Assembly (NCBI GenBank): GCA_002286715.1
Contig: NSJX01000065.1
Coordinates: 65,415 to 129,414 of the forward strand
Length of the DNA stretch: 64,000 nt
From: Dentipellis sp. KUC8613
Lineage: Eukaryota > Basidiomycota > Agaricomycetes > Russulales > Hericiaceae
Reading direction: 5' to 3'
A program made the translations under genes and the position numbers. Below the pieces are notes generated by a model. The model was given only the letters and a program-made list of their open reading frames with translations, was not told the origin of the DNA and did not search any database. The stretch's first letter is position 1. The number at the start of each line of letters is the position of its first letter. Of the stretch, positions 48,691 through 58,333 are shown one piece after another.

Positions 48691-49414
48691 GATAGTGACC
48701 TGCAAAGTGGTAATCAGAAGTTGAAATGTCAACTCAATCCGGACAGGAAAAACTCACTTGTACGTATGATGGTGGTTTCTCAACATCAAAGCCTACTGCT
48801 ATTGAATGCCACAAGTGTTACAGTGCTTTGCATAATAAACTGCAGGTCGCGTCTTTCTATGCTTTGTTTGCAGAAGCCAAACATTTCCGAAAAGGGCACC
48901 TTTACTTCCGTACCAGCCAATCAGGGCGCTCCAGAGTCCCCTTTAAGGTAATGTTTGGCCAGAACAAACAGCGCGCAAAATGATGCGCCCTGCAGTTTAT
49001 TATGCAAAGCACTGTACTTCCGAGCAAATACCACTCCAACGCTTAGTCAACGAATCTCACCGCCGGGGTGGGCCGACCGGCAGAATGGACCACATATAAC
49101 ATTCGTATGATATGCCGTGGCGAGGTCCTTCAGTCCGGCGGCGGGCTAGGGCGCTACGAGCTAACGAGCTAGCCGACTTTCATTGTTTGTCAGGCATTGA
49201 GGAAAAACAGCAGGAAAATTTTATTTTATTTTGCTCAAGTAAGGTACTGAATTTCAACTCTCATATGCGACGACCCGGATGTAGGCCCCTCCTCTACTTG
49301 GAGGTCTTGACTCGAGGGAAATCGGGGGACCATCGTGAACGGAGACGATGTTACGTGACTTGAGCCTGAGTGTGATATGTCACAGAAACGTAGAGAAGGA
49401 AGATGCCACTTACC
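48691..49414. other. Intergenic region with MITE
   Basis: Upstream of the kinase-like gene. It holds the TA-flanked inverted-repeat element at 48821-49014 and, beyond it, a T-rich stretch near 49220-49235. No gene is recognised. Confidence 0.5.
48821..49014. mobile_element. Tc1/mariner-type MITE with 24-bp perfect terminal inverted repeats
   Basis: A 194-bp element. The left end CAGTGCTTTGCATAATAAAC (48821-48840) continues with TGCA, and the right end (48991-49014) is its exact reverse complement over 24 bp, with further partial matching inward. Both ends are flanked by TA, the target duplicated by Tc1/mariner transposases, and CAGTG ends are common in that superfamily. It has no transposase gene, so it must have moved in trans. 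It lies about 130 bp upstream of the kinase-like start codon. Confidence 0.85.
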
Positions 49415-49876
49415 TTAGGAACAGAACTCAGAGACCTTGACGTTAGGGTACTTCGACGACGACGCGCGCGACCTATTGGCGGCACAGAACGTGCTGAACT
49501 CATCTCTGAGGCTCGTTGCAGATACCAGCGCCACGATGTTCTTCTCGGCGAGCAACTCGACTGCTCGAATCATCCAGTTGAGGCACTCGCCCTCCTCGTT
49601 TCCGGGAGGTACAGTCACTTGAACAAGTAAGCCGTTGAGCTCATTAGATGTGAGTGGGCCACTCGAGGTGTCACGAATTTTGATCAAGGACGTGAGACTG
49701 AGTGAGTTTGAGATATTTTGGGCTTGAAATTTGTATGCCCAAACACCAGTCTTGGCGACAATATGGCCCATATGCCCGCTATCACTGGACGAGGCGAGCA
49801 CAATCGCAGCGTGCGGCTGGCCTACTTGTGCGAATCCAGCGAGATAGAGGGATCCCGATACGGCAGACCTGTCCAC
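49415..49876 (-). CDS. Small fungal protein of unknown function, paralogue 1
   Basis: A 153-residue frame starting MDRSAVSGSLYLAGFAQVG and ending VKVSEFCS. It is clearly homologous to the plus-strand protein at 50640: both have SLYxAGFxQ near the start, a central SLxKIxD block, C..W followed by a helix, and end FPNVxVSxFC or YPNVxVSxFC. It is intracellular by appearance, with no signal or membrane segment. I considered fungal DUF6914-type proteins but cannot confirm this. Extra 5' exons are possible. Confidence 0.65.
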   Translation of the reverse strand: MDRSAVSGSLYLAGFAQVGQPHAAIVLASSSDSGHMGHIVAKTGVWAYKFQAQNISNSLSLTSLIKIRDTSSGPLTSNELNGLLVQVTVPPGNEEGECLNWMIRAVELLAEKNIVALVSATSLRDEFSTFCAANRSRASSSKYPNVKVSEFCS

Positions 49877-50639
49877 GCATGGTCAGCACGTCTGTTGAGC
49901 GTGTTCAAGCTCGGCGACGTACATGATATACTGACAGGCGAAGAGGAAGGTGGGACTTGGAGGTAAAATGGGAGAGGCATCCTCCTGAGGTTCCTTATAC
50001 TTGTGGCATCGCGCAAAATGCCTATCGACGGCTTCCGCGCACATGCAGTCCTCATGTCCACCGGATGCGGCATGCGTTCCTCATATCATCTGCCAATCTG
50101 TATCCGTTAGCCTCGAATTGGACATGCCGCTGTCCCCTTCTTAGCTGTGTGCGAAATCGATGGTGGAAGACACTACACATCCGGAGAACAATTGGGTATC
50201 GTGAACAGCCTTGGTGTATTTTGTCGCCTCGAGCCTCGGTCTTCGGAGTCGCACGCGGTTTCGCCTTCCAACATCCGTGGACCGGAATTCGCAGAAACAT
50301 GAGGGAAGTTGGCAGGTGAGCAAGAAGAGAGCAAGACTTGTCTGTACTGCAATCTGGTTCCGAGTACTAGTGGTGATGAGCATTTGAGAAACGACCATGA
50401 AGGCGCCGACATGGTGGCCACGAGTCATGCTAATCGGATCTGAGATCTGACCTTGTATGGTAGTACTTAAATAAGTACCTATCAGCAATTGCAAGAGATG
50501 CGCGAGCGCTGGTCAACACTCACACCCACGGGCCGCTGCGCTTGCCAGTGAAACTTGAACCAGTTGCGACTTTCACTGTAAGCTGTCCGTCATTCTAGCT
50601 GAAGCGTCATAGCCTCTAGAGAACTTACATCCTCTTCAG
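49877..50639. other. Divergent spacer between the two small paralogues
   Basis: A shared promoter region about 760 bp long. I see no recognisable gene; the 3' end (just before 50640) resembles an intron acceptor (cctcttcag/ATG), so the plus-strand gene may have a 5' UTR exon here. Confidence 0.45.
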
Positions 50640-51125
50640 ATGGTGACAGTTCCACCCTCCTTCACGCCGATGTCGTTGTACATCGCAGGCTTCACGCAAG
50701 CTCGGTCACCTCATATAGCCTTAATCATACCAAAGAACATCCATCTCGGAGACCTAGTCCATATCCGCATCGACCGCGCCAAGTCTCCTACCTGGGAATA
50801 CCAACATCGTATCCAGAAGATAGACAGCGACATGTTCTTGTCGTCTCTGTTGAAGATTCACGACGTCTCTGGCCCTGCGGGGGAAATAACGCTGGAGCAA
50901 CTTCAGGACACCGCTTCTGCCATCCCCGTACCAGACAACGATCACTTTGGTGAATGCGGGCCCTGGGTATTTAAAGTCGTGCAGGAATTGCATGCCAGAG
51001 GTCTCGTCGTGCTGACGGACATCGGGGCGTTAGAAGAAGAGTTTAATACTCTCGCTGATGGCAGTCGTGCATTCGCAAGACGGGATAAGTTCCCGAATGT
51101 GGCGGTCTCAAAGTTCTGTATCTAA
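50640..51125 (+). CDS. Small fungal protein of unknown function, paralogue 2
   Basis: A 161-residue frame starting MVTVPPSFTPMSLYIAGFTQ and ending FPNVAVSKFCI. Its homology to the divergently oriented protein at 49415-49876 runs over the whole length, so the two arose by an inverted duplication. Conserved features are PHIALII, the LLKIHDVSGP block, GECGPWVFKVVQELHARGLVV and the C-terminal VAVSKFC. Function unknown; no catalytic motif can be named with confidence. Confidence 0.7.
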   Translation: MVTVPPSFTPMSLYIAGFTQARSPHIALIIPKNIHLGDLVHIRIDRAKSPTWEYQHRIQKIDSDMFLSSLLKIHDVSGPAGEITLEQLQDTASAIPVPDNDHFGECGPWVFKVVQELHARGLVVLTDIGALEEEFNTLADGSRAFARRDKFPNVAVSKFCI

Positions 51126-51326
51126 TCATATTTTTTCTTGGCTGCATATTTCGACGATCATAGCGTGCTTGATGGGGTGTCTGACAGAAGTCTATAGGTA
51201 TTGGTCTCCAGTAATGATAATGCGCCCTAGAGTGCAGAGAGTTCCCCAGATACATCGCAAACCGCAGCACTAGAGCCTACATGCTCCAGCTGATACTTAT
51301 CGGCCTACTCCAACCCAACCCAACCC
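51126..51326. other. Short convergent intergenic region
   Basis: 3' flanks of the small protein gene and oxygenase copy 2. Contains the short run caacccaacccaaccc near 51311-51326. Confidence 0.5.
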
Positions 51327-52302
51327 TTAGTCATAAAACACTAGCGCTCTGAGCTCAATCGACTCGCGTTTGGGTGCGTCCTCCGAAGTGGTCGGATCGA
51401 TGAACGCCGTATGCGGGGTGAGCACTGCAACACTCTCATCGTCCACGGAGTCGAAGCTGTCACAGGAGAGCAGTTCAGAATCACGACAAGCCGCAAATCA
51501 CTGAGCTGGACTCACCACTTAATCAACACCCCCTCCTCTGGCATCATCCCCCTCACATACTTCCACCTCTGCGCCTCACTGTACTTCACCCCGAACGTCT
51601 CGCCCTCGCGATCGGGATAGATGAGCGCCATGGGCACGAGATCGCGCGTGCGGTCGACGCTTGCGTAATCGCACAGCGCGAGCGGGAAATCGTACGCGGG
51701 GTGGTGGATGGGCCGCCAGAGGTTGATGATCTGGAAGCGTTTTTGCAGCAGCGCAGGCACGTCGGATGCAGGGAGGTGCCGGTGCACGCGCGCGATGGAG
51801 GAGGCGGCGGTCTGGTCGACGTGCACGCGCTGCACAGGCTGTCTTTTGTCTGGCGTGTCTTCAATTTCCCCGGGGCGGCGCCGGCGGATGGCTGAAAGAT
51901 TCGCATCAGCAGCATGCATTTTTGCATTTGCGCAAGCCTGCGACTCGAACGGCAATGCGTACTATGGTCAAAGATGACAACCCGGCTCGCGCCCGTGAGC
52001 TGCTTCAGAAGCTCAATGCTCTCGGGGTAATACTCCCTCTCGATCTCCTCCGCGCTCGCAAAGCTTGTATGTTTAGCTGGCCTGCGGAAGTACTGGAACC
52101 CATTCCGATCGAGCGTCGGCTCGGACTCGCGCCCGCGCAGGTTCTCCACCGTCACGCTGCGCGCCTCCGTGCCGATGTTCGTCGCGCGCTTGCCGGTGAC
52201 GGGATCCACGTTTATGTATTCCCATGCCTTCGAGCCGTCGGCGGGAGGAGTGAAGTAGAACAGAGTCGTAGATACGGAGGGCGGTTCTGCTGGGTGTGAC
52301 AT
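51327..52302 (-). CDS. CmcJ/NvfI-like Fe(II)/2-oxoglutarate oxygenase, copy 2
   Basis: A close paralogue of the enzyme at 44895-45870 with the same three-exon structure. Starts MSHPAEPPSVSTTLFYFTPP and has FQYFRRPAKHTSFASAEE, EREYYPESIELLKQLTGASR, HVDQTAASSIARVHRHLP and FQIINLWRPIHHPAYDFPLALCDY. The ending HTAFIDP..ELRALVFYD is also kept, so the iron and 2-oxoglutarate ligands look intact. An in-frame Met 16 codons upstream is possible, but the chosen start aligns with copy 1. Its codon use is less GC-biased than copy 1. Probably a tailoring oxygenase; substrate unknown. Confidence 0.85.
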
Positions 52303-52983
52303 GATGGGCCGTGTGTTGATATCGATGATTTTCAACGCCCCGAGGCGCAAAGCGAATTTATTGGGATGGAGAATGCTGTGGGTCCGAGGGCAGGCGTGCC
52401 TGTCTTTTATACGTTGTGGGTCAGATCACATGATTTCCGGCAGTGTGGGGGATCTCTGGGAACCCAGTTCACGGCAATGTTCCTGCAGTGCATCGAGGCC
52501 TGGTATGAAAGCAAATAGTGTCAGTACTTAACGCATACGAACACTATGATCAGCACACGCCATCCAACTCATTTGCCTCGCTAGGGTACCCAACCGCTAT
52601 CCTTGGCGTCCTCGTGCCCCGCGCTGGTCGACGCGTGGCAATGTCGCGCTGGAAAAGTCAGTTTTCTGCCAGAAAGAGGAAAAGAGCTCGCGGCACTGCT
52701 AATTTGGACAAGCTGCCGGCAGTGAGAAGGCTATTGGCCATTTGGAATTCTCGAACGAATTGTTCCGCGATGAAGAATGTCACGCTACGCCACCGTTTTC
52801 GGGACAAGCCACCACTAAATTCGCTGTATATACGGCCTAGGGATACATTCCTGATATATAGCTGACATGCTTCGAAAACTGCGTGTAAGTGTCAGTGCTT
52901 TTGCTCTACAAGGACATATTCAAGGGCCATCCATCACCGTGTAATGACTCACCACACACCAATCACTATTATACACCCACTGC
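52303..52983. other. Intergenic region upstream of oxygenase copy 2
   Basis: Promoter of the second oxygenase and 3' flank of the RBR ligase gene. A short plus-strand open frame (52518-52865) has no recognisable feature. Confidence 0.5.
52404..52411 (-). promoter_or_regulatory. TATA box of oxygenase copy 2
   Basis: TATAAAAG on the gene strand, 102 bp upstream of the start codon, matching the placement of the TATA-like site of copy 1. Confidence 0.5.
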
Positions 52984-55225
52984 TCAAGGCGGGACTTCGA
53001 ATAAGTTGCATCGGCGGTAATGCGCGGTGACCCCCCGTTCGATCTCCCTGCGTAGGGCCGACCGGACTATTTGTTCGCCACAAACATAGCAGAAATGCCT
53101 AGGACAAGGTCAGAAGTGCTCGATTTACAGCAGCACTGATGAGCGAACACTGACGTGTTGCATCCCGGAGACATGCACTGCACATAAACATTCGTCAATC
53201 TCAGTGTGAGTTGGTGTTGAGACGTTACTGACCGTCATATGGTTGCACCCTGATATCTTCTGTATCGGTGTCTTGCAGTCTGTCATATGTAGATCATGAG
53301 CGACGAGATACGCTGAAGATCTATTACTTCACTTACTGGGACAGTATTTCCAGCCCCTCTCCCTCATGAGATGATCAAGTTCCGACGATCCGTCGCACGA
53401 GTGCTTTGGACCTCCAATATCAATCGCCTGCTGGCAGCTTTTGCACCATGCAAACTGGCATGAGAGCATCGGGCATACCAACGTATCGGTCTCCGATACG
53501 TCATCTTTATCCACGAACATGGACTTCTTGCATCTAGCGGGGATGAGTCAGATAAAGAGGGTGAGAGTAAAGGAATACACACTGTCGGCAGTGTATCAGA
53601 ACGGAAAACGCGCTGAGCTCCATTTCCTCCCATATCGCATACTCCTTGTCCGTAATCCCAATCTCCAACACCAAGTGCTGGCTGATCACTATCATCCACA
53701 CGACTATGACTTCATGACCATGATACGAACACCAATGCAAACATACCTCCTGGGTCGGCCTTGTCTCTGTCAACAGAACATACCGGGCAGAGCACGGGGA
53801 ATCTGTGCTCGTTCAGCTTGGTTATGACCAGGCGACGAATACAGTCTCTGCAGAAAGAATGGCTACAGCGGTCAGGGCGAGCCACGAAGTCTTCGGGGTG
53901 TTCCTCGAAGCAGATGCCACATTCGAAGCGGCGTTGGTCAGTTTTGGCGAGCTCCGCCCTCTGCGCCTGGAGGTGCTCGTTCTCCTCATTGAATAGTTTC
54001 TGCTGCTGCAAAGCCTGGTTGAATGTGTCGTTCTCCTTCTCCCATTCCGATTGCAACTGCGCCGCCAGTCGGAAGTCTTCGGTCAAGGGAGAAGGCGTCG
54101 GCGACTTGCGGTCCGGGAGCCGGGAGGATGATGCTACTGCATTTATATGTGGTGTATGAATCCAGGGTGATGCTGTTGATGGAGATGAGCCGAATGGCCT
54201 GCTGTATTGCTCTACAGGAGGTCGGGTTTGAGAAGATAAGCGTAAACGCTCCAGCTCGCGACGATGACGCTCCTCGTTTTCCTCCAGCTCCGACCTCAGC
54301 CTCAAATTCTCACTCGTCAGATGATTGTTCTGCGTGGTCAACTGGGTGATATCGCTGCGCAAAGCCAGAAGAGTGAGGCTTGTGTCCATGACCATGTGCG
54401 TCAAGTTCATCAGATTCGGCACGATGCCTCTGGGGACAAAAACATGCCCAGAGTAGTTCGAGAGGAGTTGGGCCTGCCAGTGGAGATCCTTGTCGGAGAA
54501 GTCTACGACAGGGAGCAGTTCAGCTAGCCGTCCTGCAATTGCGGGGACGGAGGTGTGGATTATGAACCCTGCGCCATCTGGATAACGCGGGCGGGAGTGG
54601 GAGTCGAAGACGATGAAGACGTCAGTGCCAGAGACTTTGATTTTGAGACAGGCCAAGATTTCAGGAGGTCGAGTGATGATAACCACCGCAGAGGTGTCGA
54701 TGGCTTTGAGATCCCTGCAATATGAGCGTCAACCAGGCGTCCATGAATCGAGATAAAGATTACTTACTCCAAGAGGCGCTCGAACTGCTCAAGACCAGGA
54801 TGCCCATATTTCGTCCCCCTGAGCTTAAGCGAACTCTCAAACAAAGGGATCTTCCATATCTCCTCGACTTCTAAGTGAGCGTTGCTGGACCAAGCAGCGC
54901 AAATTGCGGTGATTTCCTTTGACACGTAAGAAGCAAGCACACGAAAGAGGATAACAAAACAAGCGCCCACCTCGGCGGTTTCTTTCGAGATCGCAATACG
55001 CAGCAAGCTCTCGTCTCGCTCGCCTTCTTGCTCCTTCGCGAAGATGACCCGCGCAAAGTTCAGAGCTGCCAGGCCGCAAGCCGAAATACCCAATCCTCGT
55101 GCGCCGTATTGACTGGTCCCCGCGAACGACACGATGCCCTCTTTCTTCTTGACCAGCACATCGCGGACCAGTTCGTTTGTCGCTCGATTCTCTGTTCCTG
55201 CCGTCGTGGGTTGGGTGGCGACCAT
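52984..55225 (-). CDS. RBR-type E3 ubiquitin ligase with N-terminal cysteine-protease-like domain
   Basis: Starts MVATQPTTAGTENRATNELV. The N-terminal 220 or so residues contain SACGLAALNFAR and later VFIVFDSHSRPRYPDGAGF, a Cys...Asp-Ser-His pattern like that of papain-fold deubiquitinases. A coiled coil follows (ELEENEERHRRELERL), then RING1 (CGICFEEHPEDFV, CSHSFCRDCI, CPVC), an in-between-RING zinc domain (CRRCKKSMFV, CPMLSCQFAWCKSC) and RING2 (KYCPNCKTPIQKISGCNHM, CYVCGE), ending CNLFEVPP. RBR ligases carry ubiquitin on a RING2 cysteine; the Cys after GCNHMT is the candidate. The last exons, down to 52984, were joined using clear GT/AG sites. Ligase identity is firm; the protease-like reading is inference. 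Confidence 0.85.
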
Positions 55226-56294
55226 AGTCGACGGAGGACAAGGGAATCGAGTGATCCGTCGTCAGGTGCGCTGGACCTGATTCTCTTGGTTCCAAGTTCG
55301 CCGTTCGAGACGGGCGCGATAAGGTTTGATAAACGAGGATAAGGACAAAGGACACTCGAAATGAGTATACAGATGCGCAGCTCTTCCTTCCTTTCCTCTC
55401 TGGGCCTCACCCATGCGTGTAGATCCGCCCTAGGCTCTGTCGCATTTCGGCGACCCTGCACTAGTGGCCAAGCAAACCACCATGTCGTTGAAGTAGGCGT
55501 CATGTGAGATACAGAAATTTCCCTTGTGGTCTACGGTACACGCTTCATCCTCTATAATCTGACATACAGTGCCAGTTGCAATTTTGGATTATGAGCCCTC
55601 TTGTTGCGTTGGAAGTCATTCAAGAGGGCAATTATAGCGGCAGCGGTCATCCGACCATTGCAACAATGCCACACACTGTGGGCAAAAGGCCATTAAATTG
55701 ATGATTATATGCCGATAAATCGTTGATTTCCTAGCTAAATAAATCCACAAACACCTGCATACAAAATAATGGCTTTAGTTGATATATTGTCCACATTATT
55801 ACCTTAGCAAACGCCCTGCAATAATGAAGATCTCATTCCTACGTCGAGCGACGATAAGTTCACTATAGAACCGGCTTCTACACCGGGATTGCACAAGAAG
55901 AAGCTCCTTCAGCCATTTTTTGGAGCTCATTTGAGATGCATATCAAGTAAAACACTGGGGCATATTCAAGAGGAGTTTTCATATAGAATTTCAATACACT
56001 CATGAGCCGTACGCCGATTGTTCCCTGTATTAGATCCCGATATACTCAAAAGTATAACCGTGGCTAATTTTGTGGCCTCATTTTAAACATATTCCAGAAT
56101 AAATCCATCGTGTGTTCCAGGAGTAAATCCGCAATCTCATCTGAAATTGAATCTGCGTGTCATTCCCGGTAAATTCCATGCCGGATTTCTAAGTATACAG
56201 GCAGAATATATAATTGACGGCATGGCAATCTTAGTTGAAGTATCGCTTCAGTAAGATGCTGGATCCCATCTTGGATTATATTTGATACGACACG

Positions 56295-56394
56295 CGATGT
56301 CGGGACGTCGGGACACTTGTGTCCAGACGTCATGGCATCGTGACGCAAGACGTCCCGGTGACACGATATCATGTCACAAGCTACCCCGACATCG
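56295..56394. repeat. Nested inverted repeats
   Basis: An outer pair cgatgtcggg (56295-56304) and cccgacatcg (56385-56394) encloses GGACACttGTGTCC (56311-56324), direct copies of gacgtc, and GTGACA...TGTCAC (56358-56377). The unit could fold into hairpins on a single strand. It sits at the border of the G-rich tract. Confidence 0.6.
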
Positions 56395-56399
56395 AGACA

Positions 56400-57590
56400 C
56401 AAGGCCCACGATGCCGCCAGTGCGGGGGCGAGAGAGAGCGGCGGCAGCGCCAGACAGCGGCCAGAGCACGAGAGAGGATACAATGAGGCACGCGGCGGCG
56501 TAGTGCGGCGCAAGACTGGGTGACAAGACGCGAGACAGCACAGACAGCGGAGCGCTGCATGAAGACGGCGAAGAGCGGCACAAAGACGGCGAGGCGCGAC
56601 ACGAAGGTACGAAGCGGAGTCGATGGGGCGCCAGAGGGTGCGGGCCTCCTCGTTGGGACGCAGGGCGGAGGTGCGCACGATCACCTGTCGCGCAGTTGCT
56701 GAGGTGTGCGAAGTGGTGAGAGGGCGAGCGGCGCGGCATGAAGGCGTGCAGGGCGACGCAAAAGTATGTGAGGCGGCGCGAAAGCATGCGGGGAGACGCG
56801 AAGGCATGCGGAGCAGCGTGACAGCGCAGGGGGCGCGCAACGGGACCGTCTGTCGCGCGCTACTAGGGCACGCAGCGTCCCGTTGCTGGGGCGCTCCGGC
56901 CGGCAAGAGCGCGAATGGCGCGGCGATAAGCGAAGGGGGCGGCACGAAGGCGTGCGGGGGCGGCGCGACGGGACCGTCTGTCGTGCCGTTCGTGTCGAGA
57001 CGCGCCTACTGCGTCGTTGCTGAGGTGCGGGGCCGTGAGAGCGCGAATGGCGCAGCGTGAGGGAGAGCGGGGCGACACGAAGGCATGCAGGGCAGCGTGA
57101 CAGCGCAGGAGACGGCGCGGCGCGGCATGAGGGCGAGCAGGGCGGTACAAAAAGGAGCAGGAGCGGCGCAACGCGCGGGCGGGACGAGGACGGCGCGGAT
57201 AGGGCATACAGGGTGAGGATGGCACGTACAGCCGCGAGGACAGCGCGTACAGCGCGAAGGGGGCGTGGACGCGGGGCGCCAGGGCGCGGGCGCGGCTGGC
57301 CCGTCTCAGCAGAGACGTGGGCGGGGCTCGAGGGCGCGAACCAGGGTGGTACAGGCAAACGAGGGCGGCGGTGGACGAGCGAGGGCGGTGGTGCGACGCG
57401 CGGACGGCGCGCGGACGGCGCGCGGAGGCGGCGGACGGCGTGCGGAAGCGGCGGTCAGTGCACGGAGGGCGAGGACGGCGCGGACGGGACGAGGACGGCG
57501 ACGGGCGAATGAGGGTGGCGAGGCGGGCGGTGGGACGAGAGAGGGCGGCGGTGGGATGAGAGAGGGCTTGCAGTACAATCGTGCTTGCTG
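56400..57590. repeat. Degenerate G-rich minisatellite-like tract
   Basis: About 1.2 kb built from variants of gacggcg, gcgcgg and gaggcg on the plus strand, with strong G over C and purine over pyrimidine bias. Any frame read through it gives Arg/Gly/Ala-rich or Ser/Pro/Arg-rich nonsense without domains, so I treat it as non-coding repeat sequence. Confidence 0.7.
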
Positions 57591-57921
57591 AAATATACTA
57601 GTGCACTCTAAGGCGAGACGCCGGACCACCCTCATTAATGTAGTAGAGAAAGCGAAGAAAGAACAGTCTTACGGTTGTCTTGGCCACAATGATGCTCACA
57701 CATGTGCGAAATTTCATAATTTGGGCTTCGAACTATGAAGTGAAGGCTTCAGACGGTGCAAGAAAAGGATTATTACAGGCTGTACGCTAGCTTGACGAAC
57801 CTAGAAGAATAAAAGTGTCAGCGGATGCTACGAGGAGAAGTTTTCGAAATATTACGCACCCTCCGATCCGAGAAACGCCTTTGAAAGATCAATGCAAAAA
57901 CAGTACAGACTACTCGCGCCA

Positions 57922-58333
57922 TTATAGTCCTCCAAGAATCTTTTCTAGTTCCCCGATGAAGTCCTCCTGCCCCATGTTAATCTTAACGTCCATCTTGATG
58001 CTCCCCAAGACCGCGTGCGAATTCTTCTGCGCGAGACGCCTCAAGGTGTTTTGTTCGGCGCCCTTGTTAGCCTGTACATGGACCCATCGGAATTGCTTGC
58101 CCTTCTCTTCAAACAATTTTCCGTAGTCGCACCGAATGCCGATGCGCACATCAGTACGTCCGAGCCTCACCGGCCAAGCACGCTCTCCGACAGAGGCATG
58201 TTCGAGACCGGCGAGGATCTTGGTGATCCCATTGGACTTGTGCGCCGTCAAATCGAGGATCGTATCAAAGGAATGCACTCACCTCTCGAAAATATGGCGC
58301 AATGACTTTCCTCAAATGTTTGTTGAGGCTCAT
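57922..58333 (-). CDS. Small orphan protein (two exons)
   Basis: Exon 1 (58283-58333) encodes MSLNKHLRKVIAPYFRE; a 46-nt intron gtgagt..acaag (58237-58282) joins it in frame to exon 2 (57922-58236), with RAWPVRLGRTDVRIGIRCDY and ending FIGELEKILGGL. Total 121 residues, basic, no signal peptide or membrane segment. I do not recognise a family. The region upstream is pyrimidine-rich and open for 73 codons, more likely 5' UTR than coding. Confidence 0.45.

Larger units (their letters stand above)
55226..57921. other. Gene-poor region: AT-rich stretch, palindromes and G-rich tract
   Basis: From 55500 to 56280 the sequence is AT-rich with no coding signal. Nested palindromes (56295-56394) and a strand-asymmetric GC-rich tract (56400-57590) follow. 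The stretch 57591-57921 holds the 3' flank of the small orphan gene. Long open frames here come from composition. Confidence 0.6.

Noticed and set aside
48721..48983. Two plus-strand frames across the MITE
   Set aside because: They read through the terminal inverted repeat and are not conserved coding sequence.
56623..57591. Long overlapping open frames of 100-260 codons on both strands
   Set aside because: They are Arg/Gly/Ala-rich or Ser/Pro/Arg-rich readings of the G-rich repeat tract, present in several frames at once and without any domain.
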